A DNA stretch of 64,000 nucleotides, taken from assembly GCA_958431225.1 (NCBI GenBank), contig OY288107.1, positions 755,953 through 819,952 on the forward strand, written 5' to 3'. The notes under the pieces are model-generated. The model was not told the DNA's origin and did no database searches. It saw only the letters and a list, made by a program, of their open reading frames with translations. This document shows, piece by piece, positions 8,410 through 15,897 of this stretch. Made by a program: the position numbers and the translations under genes. Each line of letters begins with the position of its first letter. Within the stretch, counting starts at the first letter, position 1. This DNA comes from an uncultured Alphaproteobacteria bacterium (GTDB lineage: Bacteria; Pseudomonadota; Alphaproteobacteria; Puniceispirillales; UBA1172).

Positions 8410-9649
8410 TGAGGGTTTTGAGGTCAGTGTCGCTATCGCCAATCACCTCCGGAGAGATAGCAACACCTTTTTCCAATAATTGCCGTCCCACCATATAGGC
8501 TTGCGCGTCGCCTAATGCTTCTACCGCCGCCAACGCACCATCTTGGGCGAATGACCAAAAAGAAATTTGCCCCTCGCGGCGTCCATGGCGCGTAATGGTC
8601 TGGGAGTTCTGGGAGTTCTGGGCATCTGGCGGCACCAACCCCGCCGATTGCAAACGGATATGGTATTGCTCTGACCAAAACCACGGCACCTCATGTGGCG
8701 GCGGCGTCTCGCCCATCAGACACGCCGCCGCAATATCCGCACTCATCTGCGCGTGATGCACCGATTCTAACCGCAAGCCCCCGCGCGTATAACCATCCGC
8801 CGCCAACGCCACATCACCAATCGCAAAAACATCCGCATGACTAGTGCGATAATGGCGGTCAGTCAAAATGCCATTACCAACCGCCAACCCCGCCGCCTCC
8901 GCCAGCTCAGTATTAGGAATCACACCAATCCCCACCACCACCAAATCCGCATCCAAAGCACCACCATCAGCAAAAACAATACGCCCCGAATCAACCCCCG
9001 CAATCTGCTGGTCGCACCTAACATCCACCCCCTGACTTTGATGCAACTCAGCAAAAAATGCCGATGCCTCAACACTCGCAACCCGCGCCAACAGGCGCGC
9101 CGCCGCCTCAAGCACCACCACAGATTTCCCCAATTTGCGCGCGCTCGCCGCAACCTCTAAACCAATATACCCCCCGCCAATAATCACAACCCGCCGCGCC
9201 TCCCGAAGCCGTGCGCGCAAAACCCGCGCATCATCCCCATGCCGCAACATAACAACACCCTCCGCATCGCCAACAGACAAAGCCCCCAATTCCAAGACCC
9301 GCGGACGCGCCCCTGTCGCCAAAACCAACTTATCCCATGCTAGATTTCTACCCGTATCCAATAATAAAGTCTTCGCCCCAACATCAATAGACGCAACCGC
9401 AACCCCCGCCATTAAATCAAGCCCATTCTCATCAAACCAATCCGCAGAACGCAAAAGAAACCCCGAATCATCCGCCTCCCCCGCCGCCAATAAAAATTGC
9501 TTAGACAAAGGCGGACGCTCTAACGGCAACCCCGCTAACCTATCAATCAACGTAATTTTGCCGTCAAACCCCAATTTCCGCAAACGCTCCGCACAAGCAA
9601 TGCCCCCATGACTCGCGCCTATGATGATGATGGATTCGGTTTTTGTCAT
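8399..9649 (-). CDS. NAD(P)H-dependent ferredoxin reductase (rhodocoxin/putidaredoxin reductase type)
   Basis: This 416-residue flavoprotein has an N-terminal FAD Rossmann motif (IIIIGASHGGIACAERL, residues 7-23), LERPPLSKQFL, a second NAD-binding motif (VVIIGGGYIGLEVAASARKL) near 152-171, and the FAD-contacting VFAIGDVA near 270. It belongs to the family that passes electrons from NAD(P)H to a [2Fe-2S] ferredoxin serving cytochrome P450s or ring-hydroxylating oxygenases. No such partner is in the window. The ATG at 9649 is chosen because GGGGA lies 9 bases upstream; an in-frame ATG at 9679 has no binding site. A duplicated CTGGGAGTT near 8599 encodes a small Asn-Ser-Gln repeat in the C-terminal domain. 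Confidence 0.88.
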   Translation of the reverse strand: MTKTESIIIIGASHGGIACAERLRKLGFDGKITLIDRLAGLPLERPPLSKQFLLAAGEADDSGFLLRSADWFDENGLDLMAGVAVASIDVGAKTLLLDTGRNLAWDKLVLATGARPRVLELGALSVGDAEGVVMLRHGDDARVLRARLREARRVVIIGGGYIGLEVAASARKLGKSVVVLEAAARLLARVASVEASAFFAELHQSQGVDVRCDQQIAGVDSGRIVFADGGALDADLVVVGIGVIPNTELAEAAGLAVGNGILTDRHYRTSHADVFAIGDVALAADGYTRGGLRLESVHHAQMSADIAAACLMGETPPPHEVPWFWSEQYHIRLQSAGLVPPDAQNSQNSQTITRHGRREGQISFWSFAQDGALAAVEALGDAQAYMVGRQLLEKGVAISPEVIGDSDTDLKTLIKG

Positions 9650-9713
9650 GCGTAAATGTCCCCAAAGATAATATGTCATATTAAACTCAATATTTTTAAA
9701 AAACTAATAAAAA

Positions 9714-9942
9714 ATGGGGGCGCTTCGCCCCCCCACCACGGAACGCCGTGGAGCGAATTTTTGGTTTATGCCACGACGCTTTGTGCCTTTTTCTTTGGCA
9801 ACCGATGATCGCGCTGAGGTATGTTGCAAACCATAGCGCTCATCGGTTGCTGAAAAGATGGGCGCAGTTAGTTATGGCATAAGCCAAAAATTCGCCCCGC
9901 CGCGCTCGGCGGTCAGGGGGTTTGGGGGATGAAATCCCCCAT
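9714..9942. mobile_element. Gene-less inverted pair of the two-hairpin repeat family (full length)
   Basis: This fills most of the 9650-10023 intergenic region. Left unit: GGGGGCGCTTCGCCCCC, CCACGGAACGCCGTGG, AGCGAATTTTTGG, TTTATGCCACGACGC, then GCAACCGATGATCGCGCT. After a centre of about 20 bases the right unit returns: AGCGCTCATCGGTTGC, GGGCGCAG, TGGCATAAGCCAAAAATTCG, CCGCCGCGCTCGGCGG, and GGGGGATGAAATCCCCC. Each half is about 100 bases. No reading frame fits between them. This is the clearest empty copy and defines the end structure used to recognise the gene-carrying copies. Confidence 0.75.
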
Positions 9943-9968
9943 AAAACATAAAAAAATAACGAATCTAA

Positions 9969-9997
9969 TTGACCTTTACCTCATCTTACTTTGTAAT
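9969..9997 (+). promoter_or_regulatory. Sigma70-type promoter of the dctQM-dddP operon
   Basis: TTGACC and TGTAAT are separated by 17 bases, ending 26 bases before the dctQ start. The -35 box with following TTTACC matches the promoter of TRAP binding protein copy 1, and CTTTGTAATAGCACC matches that of copy 2. The three promoters therefore appear to share one ancestral sequence, consistent with co-regulation. Confidence 0.65.
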
Positions 9998-10023
9998 AGC
10001 ACCTATTCATTTCTGGAGGTCAA

Positions 10024-10899
10024 ATGAATCTCATCCGCACATTTATTCTAGCCAATGTTAGTTTCGCTTTAGTTTTCGTCATAAACAACTTCCTGACCCA
10101 TAGTTTCGGTTGGGCGGGTGTCTTTCAGTCATCTTTTTACATCCTAGCATTAGCGGCGGTATTTTTATGGTTGCGGCGGCGGGTGATGGCGGATGATGTG
10201 CGGTTATTGGAATCGTTTAACGGCTATTTGGTGTGCGCGACATTTTGGGTAGTGTTGTTGGTTGGTTTGGTAGATGCGGGGATTTCGTTTATGCGCGTGC
10301 AGAATTTGCATAATGTGTTATTTTCCGAAGATTTTGCCAATACATTAAATCAGCCGGCGTTGCGGGGTAAGGCGGTTCATATTCCGGTGATTATTGCGGG
10401 TGCGGTGGTGGCGTTATGGAAGCGCAATGTATCGGTAATTTGGCTGACGTTGATGGTGGTTTTGGCGGAATTATTTATAGTCATTGCGCGTTTCATTTTT
10501 TCGTATGAGCAGACATTTATGGGTGATTTGGTGCGGTTTTGGTATGCGGCGCTGTTCTTGTTGGCGAGTGCTTTAACTTTGGCACAGGATGCGCATGTGC
10601 GGGTAGATGTGCTTTATGCGGGGCTGGCCCCGAACACTAAGGCACGTATCAATTTTTGGGGCAGTATGTTGTTGGGTCTGCCCCTATGTTGGGTGGTATT
10701 GTGGCGGGGGTTGGCGGGCAAGAGTAGCCTCATCAATAGCCCGTTATTGAATTTTGAGACCTCTATGAGTGGCTATGGGTTATACGTCAAATATCTCATG
10801 GCAGGATTTTTGTTGATGTTCGCGCTGACGATGTTGTTGCAATTTTCAAGTTATATTCTGCGTTCTACTGATGCGGGGCGCGATGCGGGGCGCGGATAA
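10024..10899 (+). CDS. TRAP transporter small permease subunit (DctQ/TakQ type)
   Basis: This 291-residue inner-membrane protein has about seven hydrophobic segments, more than the four of classical DctQ. It matches the enlarged small subunits that accompany TakP-like binding proteins. The C-terminal half carries the DctQ signature region (FWYAALFLLASALTLAQDAH and VRVDVLYAGL, near residues 180-200). GGAGG stands 4 bases before the ATG. The stop overlaps the start of the large subunit as TAATG. Together the subunits would import a small carboxylate delivered by the binding proteins at 5305-7660, driven by a sodium gradient. Confidence 0.88.
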   Translation: MNLIRTFILANVSFALVFVINNFLTHSFGWAGVFQSSFYILALAAVFLWLRRRVMADDVRLLESFNGYLVCATFWVVLLVGLVDAGISFMRVQNLHNVLFSEDFANTLNQPALRGKAVHIPVIIAGAVVALWKRNVSVIWLTLMVVLAELFIVIARFIFSYEQTFMGDLVRFWYAALFLLASALTLAQDAHVRVDVLYAGLAPNTKARINFWGSMLLGLPLCWVVLWRGLAGKSSLINSPLLNFETSMSGYGLYVKYLMAGFLLMFALTMLLQFSSYILRSTDAGRDAGRG

Positions 10900-13292
10900 T
10901 GGAACTTTTATTTCTAGCGATTTTATTTTTGACGATGATGTTCGCGCTTGGTTCGGGCTATCCGGTGGCGTTTGCCTTGCCGGGGGCGGCGATTTTCACC
11001 ATTATCTTGGCGGGATTGGTAGGGGCAGGCATAGCGGGGGATAGCGGGGCATATTTTGTCCGCGATGGTCCGGTGGAATGGCTAACGGCGGGGGTGACGA
11101 ATTTCCGCGGCATTTATTGGGAGGTAGAGCGCGACACGCTCATCGCCATCCCGCTATTTATTTTCATGGGCATCATGTTGCAAAGGTCTAAAGTCGCCGA
11201 AGATTTACTAGTGACCATGGCACAATTATTCGGCCCGGTTCCCGGGGGTTTGGGCATTTCGGTGGTATTTGTCGGCGCATTGCTGGCGGCGACCACAGGC
11301 ATAGTCGGGGCAACGGTGGTAGCGATGGGGTTGATTTCCTTGCCGGCGATGCTCCGCAATAATTACGCAAAACCTTTAGCCACCGGGACGATTTGTGCGT
11401 CAGGCACTTTGGGACAAATTATCCCGCCATCCATTGTGCTAATCATCCTAGCCGACCAATTATCCAATGCGGTAGACCAAGCCTCCAGCCAAAGAAAAGC
11501 CCTCTACAAAGCCACCACCGGCGAGTTCAGCATGCCGTCGCATTTAGAAATCATCTCCACCAGTGCCGGGGATATGTTTTTGGGGGCGTTCTTGCCGGGG
11601 ATTTTATTGGTGGTGCTGTATATGCTTTACATTTTTGCCAGCGCGCTCCTGCGCCCGGGCACCGCCCCTGCCGTGCCGTCCGAGGTGCCGATTATGACAA
11701 GGGGCTTCATCCTCAAGGTCTTGTTGGCATTGATTCCGCCTTTGCTGATGATTTTCGCGGTGTTGGGTTCTATCCTCACCGGCATTGCTACGGTCAATCA
11801 AGCCGGGGCGATTGGGGCGATTGGGGCGGCGATGATGGCGAGCTACCGCCTCACCCAAAATCATAAAAACGCATTTTATCCGGTGATTCTACTAGGCGCC
11901 TCATTATTGCTATTAGCGGGGTTGATTTTCGCGGGATTCAATTTGAAGATTTTGACTATTACCACCAGCAAAGATTATATCGGCTTGGCATTGGCACTAA
12001 TTGGCGTAGCGGGGTTGGTGGCGGCGATTATCTGGGCATTGGTGCGGTGCCACCGCATTGAAAACACGCTCCACCATGTCATGCTAGAAACCGCCAAGAC
12101 GACATCAATGGTGTTCATCATTCTGCTAGGTGCGGCGATGCTGACGGCGGCGTTCCGTGCTTTTGGCGGCGAGGAAATCGTCCGCCACGGGCTAGGCAGT
12201 CTACCCGGGGGGTTTTGGACGCAATTTATCGTGGTGATGTGCGTGATTTTTCTTTTAGGATTTTTCCTAGATTTTATTGAAATCGCCGTGGTGGTGGTGC
12301 CGATTATCGCGCCAATTTTGCTAGCCGACCCATCGGCGAATGTGACGGCAGTGTGGTTAGGGGTGATGATTGGCTTGAACATTCAAACATCATTTTTGAC
12401 GCCGCCTTTCGGTTTTGCATTATTCTATTTGCGCGGGGTGGCGAGTGCGGCGGTCAAGACGATTGACATCTATAAAGGCGTGGTGCCATTCATTATTTTG
12501 CAATTATTAGGGCTAGTGATTGTCGGCTTTTATCCGCAATTAGTCAATTATTTGCCCACCCGCAACTATCTAACCAGCGAGACATCACCGCCCCCACGCA
12601 ACCCCCGATTACAGGTCTGCCTCAACGAACATATTTTTGCCAAATACCAAATCACCGCAAGCCAAATCCGCGCCGATGCCGCCGCTATTGCTGCCATGGA
12701 TCTCAGTAGATTAGACGAAGGCGCGCAAAATAAATTACAAAAAGCCCTAAAAAATGTGCCCATCGCTTTAGACCAAGTGGAGACCATCACCGCGCTTCAA
12801 ACCACGCTGAAAAACCAACAAGCCGCATACCGCCCCATCCATACAAATGTGCGCAAAATTGAACGCCATATAAGACGGCTTGAAAGCGAGATGAAACATA
12901 TAAAAACCGACCTCCGCCGCGCAAAAGGCACACCACAGGAAGCCACATTAAAATCGCAACAAACCAACATCATGGCACAAATTGAAGCCCTAAAAGCCAG
13001 CATCCCCGCCGATTGGGATGTGCGCGCCAAAACCTATCAACAATTAGACCGCGACCTAACCAAAGCCACGCGCCTCTATCAACGCACGGCAGAACGCGCC
13101 TTCAGCACTATCGTCACCACCATAGAAAAAGCCCGTGCGCGCGACCCACTATTAGCAGAAAAATTGCAAGCATTTGAGAACGATTGGTACGATAGTTTCG
13201 GCATTCTAGCCCAAGAAAAACTACCCCGACATATAGCCCGCAAAATTTCCACCTGCCTAGCGGTGCATCGGGATTTATCGCTGTCATTCTAG
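10899..13292 (+). CDS. TRAP transporter large permease subunit (DctM type) with long C-terminal coiled-coil extension
   Basis: Residues 1 to about 555 form the DctM membrane domain with many transmembrane segments, including FIFMGIMLQRSKVAEDLL, GTICASGTLGQIIPPSIVLI and IGLNIQTSFLTPPFGFALFY. Classical DctM is about 430 residues. Here an extra roughly 235-residue tail follows (about 562-797). It is charged, helical and partly coiled coil (for example KIERHIRRLESEMKHIKTDL) and has no membrane segment. Coding-strand composition shifts from G/T-rich to A/C-rich at the junction near 12560; part of this follows from the change in amino-acid content. The tail is probably cytoplasmic and its role is unknown. 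dddP follows 38 bases downstream across a 13-bp direct repeat (13287-13311), so the genes are probably one transcript. Confidence 0.88.
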   Translation: MELLFLAILFLTMMFALGSGYPVAFALPGAAIFTIILAGLVGAGIAGDSGAYFVRDGPVEWLTAGVTNFRGIYWEVERDTLIAIPLFIFMGIMLQRSKVAEDLLVTMAQLFGPVPGGLGISVVFVGALLAATTGIVGATVVAMGLISLPAMLRNNYAKPLATGTICASGTLGQIIPPSIVLIILADQLSNAVDQASSQRKALYKATTGEFSMPSHLEIISTSAGDMFLGAFLPGILLVVLYMLYIFASALLRPGTAPAVPSEVPIMTRGFILKVLLALIPPLLMIFAVLGSILTGIATVNQAGAIGAIGAAMMASYRLTQNHKNAFYPVILLGASLLLLAGLIFAGFNLKILTITTSKDYIGLALALIGVAGLVAAIIWALVRCHRIENTLHHVMLETAKTTSMVFIILLGAAMLTAAFRAFGGEEIVRHGLGSLPGGFWTQFIVVMCVIFLLGFFLDFIEIAVVVVPIIAPILLADPSANVTAVWLGVMIGLNIQTSFLTPPFGFALFYLRGVASAAVKTIDIYKGVVPFIILQLLGLVIVGFYPQLVNYLPTRNYLTSETSPPPRNPRLQVCLNEHIFAKYQITASQIRADAAAIAAMDLSRLDEGAQNKLQKALKNVPIALDQVETITALQTTLKNQQAAYRPIHTNVRKIERHIRRLESEMKHIKTDLRRAKGTPQEATLKSQQTNIMAQIEALKASIPADWDVRAKTYQQLDRDLTKATRLYQRTAERAFSTIVTTIEKARARDPLLAEKLQAFENDWYDSFGILAQEKLPRHIARKISTCLAVHRDLSLSF

Positions 13293-13330
13293 GATGGCGT
13301 TCTAGGATGGCTTTTTAACAGGAGGACATC

Positions 13331-14650
13331 ATGCAACATTACCGCGATAGTCGAAAAATTGACCCATCAATAAAACGCCGCGCTGATGGCACACCCGATG
13401 ATGATAACCGCATTGAAATCGGCCCCACCCCCCTAGCCTTTGCGGAATGGGAACAGGCAGGCTTAACCCCGCCAAATTTAGAATCCATGCGCCAATACCG
13501 CCTCAACCGCATCATTGAAGGTTTAATAAAACGCGATTTAGATGCGGTGTTATTATTTGACCCCCTCAATATCCGCTATGCCAGCGACACCACCAATATG
13601 CAGGTATGGAACACCCACAACCCGTTCCGCGCCTGCTTGGTCTGCGCCGATGGCTATATGGTGGTTTATGAATATAAAAACGCACCGTTCTTGTGCGCAT
13701 TTAATCCCCTAGTGCGCGAGGTGCGGTCAGGGGCATCCATGTTTTATTTCACCAAAGGCGACCGCACCCAAGACGCCGCCAAGAAATTCGTAAAAGACGT
13801 AGAAACAGTGCTAACCGCAAGAATAGGCAAAGGGCGACGCCTAGCGGTGGATAAAATCATGATTCACGGCTACGAAGCCCTAAAGGAAGCCGGATTTACG
13901 GTGGCAGAGGGCGAGGAGTTAATGGAACATTGCCGCGCCATCAAAGGCGCCGAAGAAATCCGCGCCATGCGCTGTGCCATGCACGCCTGCGAGCAAGCGG
14001 TCGCGGTGATGGAGGCGGAAGCCAAACCGGGCATGACCGAGGATGCAATATGGGCATATCTCCACGCCGAAAACATAAAACGCGGGGGGGAATGGATTGA
14101 AACCAGACTATTAGCCTCCGGCCCCCGCACCTACCCATGGTTCCAAGAATGCGGGCCAAGGATCGTGCAGAACAATGAAATCCTAGCCTTTGACACCGAT
14201 TTGATAGGCGTCTATGGGATGTGCAGCGATATTTCGCGCACATGGTTTCTAGGCGACGGCAAACCAAGCCAACAAATGATTGAAGACTACAGGTTAGCCG
14301 TAGCCCACATAGAAGAAAACACCGCCCTAGTAGCCCCGGGGGTAACTATGCGCGACCTAAGTTTCAAAGGCCACCAACTCCCAGATAATTACCTAGCGGC
14401 AAGATATTCGTGCCGTTTCCACGGGGTAGGCTTATGCGATGAATGGCCCCACATAGACTACCCCCAAGATTTCGTAGAAGGTGCGTTTGATTACGAATTA
14501 AAAACAGGAATGACACTCTGCGTAGAAGCCCTAATAGCCCGAGACGGCGGCCCCTTCTCCATAAAACTAGAAAACCAACTCCTAGTAACCGAGGATGGCG
14601 TAGAAAACCTAACCAACTACCCATGGGATAAACGGTTATTGGGGGGCTAG
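13331..14650 (+). CDS. dddP: Dimethylsulfoniopropionate lyase DddP (M24 metallopeptidase fold)
   Basis: This 439-residue protein has the pita-bread M24 fold, and its sequence follows DddP closely rather than Xaa-Pro peptidases: IRYASDTTNMQVWNTHNPFR (81-100), RGGEWIETRLLASGPRTYPW (251-270), FDTDLIGVYGMCSDISRTW (287-305) and RFHGVGLCDEWPH (362-374). Putative metal ligands D288, D290, D300, H364, E399 and E414, and catalytic D370, sit at a constant offset of 7 from the residues I recall for the Ruegeria enzyme. It would cleave DMSP to dimethyl sulfide and acrylate in the cytoplasm. AGGAGG lies 5 bases upstream of the ATG. Its place directly behind a TRAP permease suggests the transporter brings in DMSP or a related compound. 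It overlaps the Doc gene tail to tail. Confidence 0.9.
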   Translation: MQHYRDSRKIDPSIKRRADGTPDDDNRIEIGPTPLAFAEWEQAGLTPPNLESMRQYRLNRIIEGLIKRDLDAVLLFDPLNIRYASDTTNMQVWNTHNPFRACLVCADGYMVVYEYKNAPFLCAFNPLVREVRSGASMFYFTKGDRTQDAAKKFVKDVETVLTARIGKGRRLAVDKIMIHGYEALKEAGFTVAEGEELMEHCRAIKGAEEIRAMRCAMHACEQAVAVMEAEAKPGMTEDAIWAYLHAENIKRGGEWIETRLLASGPRTYPWFQECGPRIVQNNEILAFDTDLIGVYGMCSDISRTWFLGDGKPSQQMIEDYRLAVAHIEENTALVAPGVTMRDLSFKGHQLPDNYLAARYSCRFHGVGLCDEWPHIDYPQDFVEGAFDYELKTGMTLCVEALIARDGGPFSIKLENQLLVTEDGVENLTNYPWDKRLLGG

Positions 14651-15028
14651 ACGCACCCGAAACCAAACGGCGGCGGCGGGATGGTCAATATCACCACAAG
14701 CAACCCCCTCAACAAAAGCGATGGCTTCGTGTTCTTTATAATCTAGAACACCGCCATTGTCCCCAATAAAAAGATTCGCAACAGCCCACGCTGTGCGCTT
14801 GTTGCCATCAACAAAAGCATGGGCTTTAGCGATTGCCACAAGATATTTCGCCGCCAAATCCGCCAGATCGGGATGCCCATAATGCGCCAGCTGTTCAGGT
14901 GAAGCCAGCGCGGTTCTGAGACCATCCAAATAGCGAACTCCCTCAAGCCCCCCATGCTCACGAATTTGCCGCGCATGCACAGGATGAACAACATCCTCTT
15001 CCACCCACTCCCATACTATATCAGCCAT
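14636..15028 (-). CDS. doc: Fic/Doc-family death-on-curing toxin
   Basis: This 130-residue protein contains the Fic-fold catalytic motif HAFVDGNKRTA near residues 69-79, a variant of HxFx(D/E)GNxR. The Asp-Gly-Asn-Lys form and the short length match Doc-type toxins, which phosphorylate and inactivate EF-Tu. The gene follows a 55-codon open reading frame with a 14-base gap, the usual antitoxin-first order. Its stop overlaps the end of dddP by 15 bases in convergent orientation. The function is family-based; activity here is untested. Confidence 0.88.
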   Translation of the reverse strand: MADIVWEWVEEDVVHPVHARQIREHGGLEGVRYLDGLRTALASPEQLAHYGHPDLADLAAKYLVAIAKAHAFVDGNKRTAWAVANLFIGDNGGVLDYKEHEAIAFVEGVACGDIDHPAAAVWFRVRLAPQ

Positions 15029-15042
15029 CTATAAAAAATCTG

Positions 15043-15210
15043 CTACTTAGCGAGGGCGGCAAGGATATTTTTATCGCGTTCCATAATGCGCTCAGCAATT
15101 TCAAGTTGCCTTTTGACTTTCGCATCATGCGCCGCTTTATCCGCACGAGTAGTGGCATCTGCTTTTGGTGCAGACGGCTTTCTCAAATCTTTTTTGCGTA
15201 ATGCAACCAT
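15043..15210 (-). CDS. Small basic protein, probable antitoxin of the Doc toxin
   Basis: This short frame (55 residues) starts MVALRKKDLRK, preceded by a GGAGAGTAAA ribosome binding site, and ends 14 bases before the doc start. It is rich in Lys, Arg and Ala and has a predicted helix ending RIMERDKNILAALAK. It does not look like canonical Phd (no clear AbrB-like N-terminal fold), and I see no VbhA-type inhibitory motif. The C-terminal helix could thread onto the toxin as Phd tails do. Antitoxin function is inferred from position and size. Confidence 0.65.
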   Translation of the reverse strand: MVALRKKDLRKPSAPKADATTRADKAAHDAKVKRQLEIAERIMERDKNILAALAK

Positions 15211-15346
15211 TTTACTCTCCAAAAGCCTGTTTCGTATGCTCAGGCTATCATACTAAACCCTTCTGAGTAAATTTACAAGCGCTAAGTATCATACCAGTCT
15301 TTTAAGTAAAGGAATCCTACCAAAACCACTCAGCACATAACCACCC

Positions 15347-15889
15347 CTACCCCCGCAACCGCACGCAGCCTATATGGGGGAGGTTGCGGTTGTTTTCGGC
15401 GTAGTCTATGCCGTAGCCGACGACGAAAGCATCGGGGATATCAAAGCCGACCCAGCGTAGATTTACTTCGGTTTCGCGGCGGGCGGGTTTGTTGAGCAGG
15501 CAGCATAGGTTGAGACTGCGCGGTTGGCGGGTTTTTAGGATTTCTACGACTTGGGCTAATGTATGTCCGCTATCAATAATATCCTCCACCACCAGCACAT
15601 CCGCCTCGGCGATATCGCCGTCCAAATCTTTTAAGATGCGCACATCGCGGCTAGATTGCATCGCACGTCCATAGCTTGATACGGTCATAAAATCCACTTC
15701 AACGGGCAGGTCGAGGCGGCGCACTAAATCGGCGATAAAAATAAACGAGCCGCGCAACAACCCGACCACCACCAATTTTTTACTATCTTTGTAAAAAAGA
15801 TTGATCTCACGCGCCAACGCCCCGACACGTGCGGCGATTTCCGCTTCGGGGATCAAAATTTCAACATCATAATCGGGGGTGTCGGTCAT
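15347..15889 (-). CDS. hpt: Hypoxanthine phosphoribosyltransferase
   Basis: This 180-residue type I phosphoribosyltransferase has the PRPP-binding motif VLVVEDIIDSGHTL near residues 98-111 and the flexible-loop region FMTVSSYG. The purine-binding end contains FVVGYGIDYAENNRNLPHIG. It salvages hypoxanthine and guanine into IMP and GMP. It lies 8 bases downstream of the gabD-like gene and may share its transcript. The 15211-15346 region before the toxin pair holds no gene and no structure I can name. Confidence 0.93.
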   Translation of the reverse strand: MTDTPDYDVEILIPEAEIAARVGALAREINLFYKDSKKLVVVGLLRGSFIFIADLVRRLDLPVEVDFMTVSSYGRAMQSSRDVRILKDLDGDIAEADVLVVEDIIDSGHTLAQVVEILKTRQPRSLNLCCLLNKPARRETEVNLRWVGFDIPDAFVVGYGIDYAENNRNLPHIGCVRLRG

Positions 15890-15897
15890 GTGCGGAA

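Noticed and set aside
10899..13292. Frameshift or artificial fusion in dctM
   Set aside because: The frame is continuous and uninterrupted, the tail is a coherent helical sequence, and no second start or stop remnant is seen at the junction.
7700..13292. Alternating GC skew between neighbouring genes as a sign of inversions
   Set aside because: Skew follows gene content (membrane versus polar proteins) too closely to separate from codon and amino-acid effects by eye.
13331..14650. Xaa-Pro aminopeptidase
   Set aside because: Long sequence stretches and all putative metal-site residues follow DddP at constant offset, and the context is DMSP metabolism.
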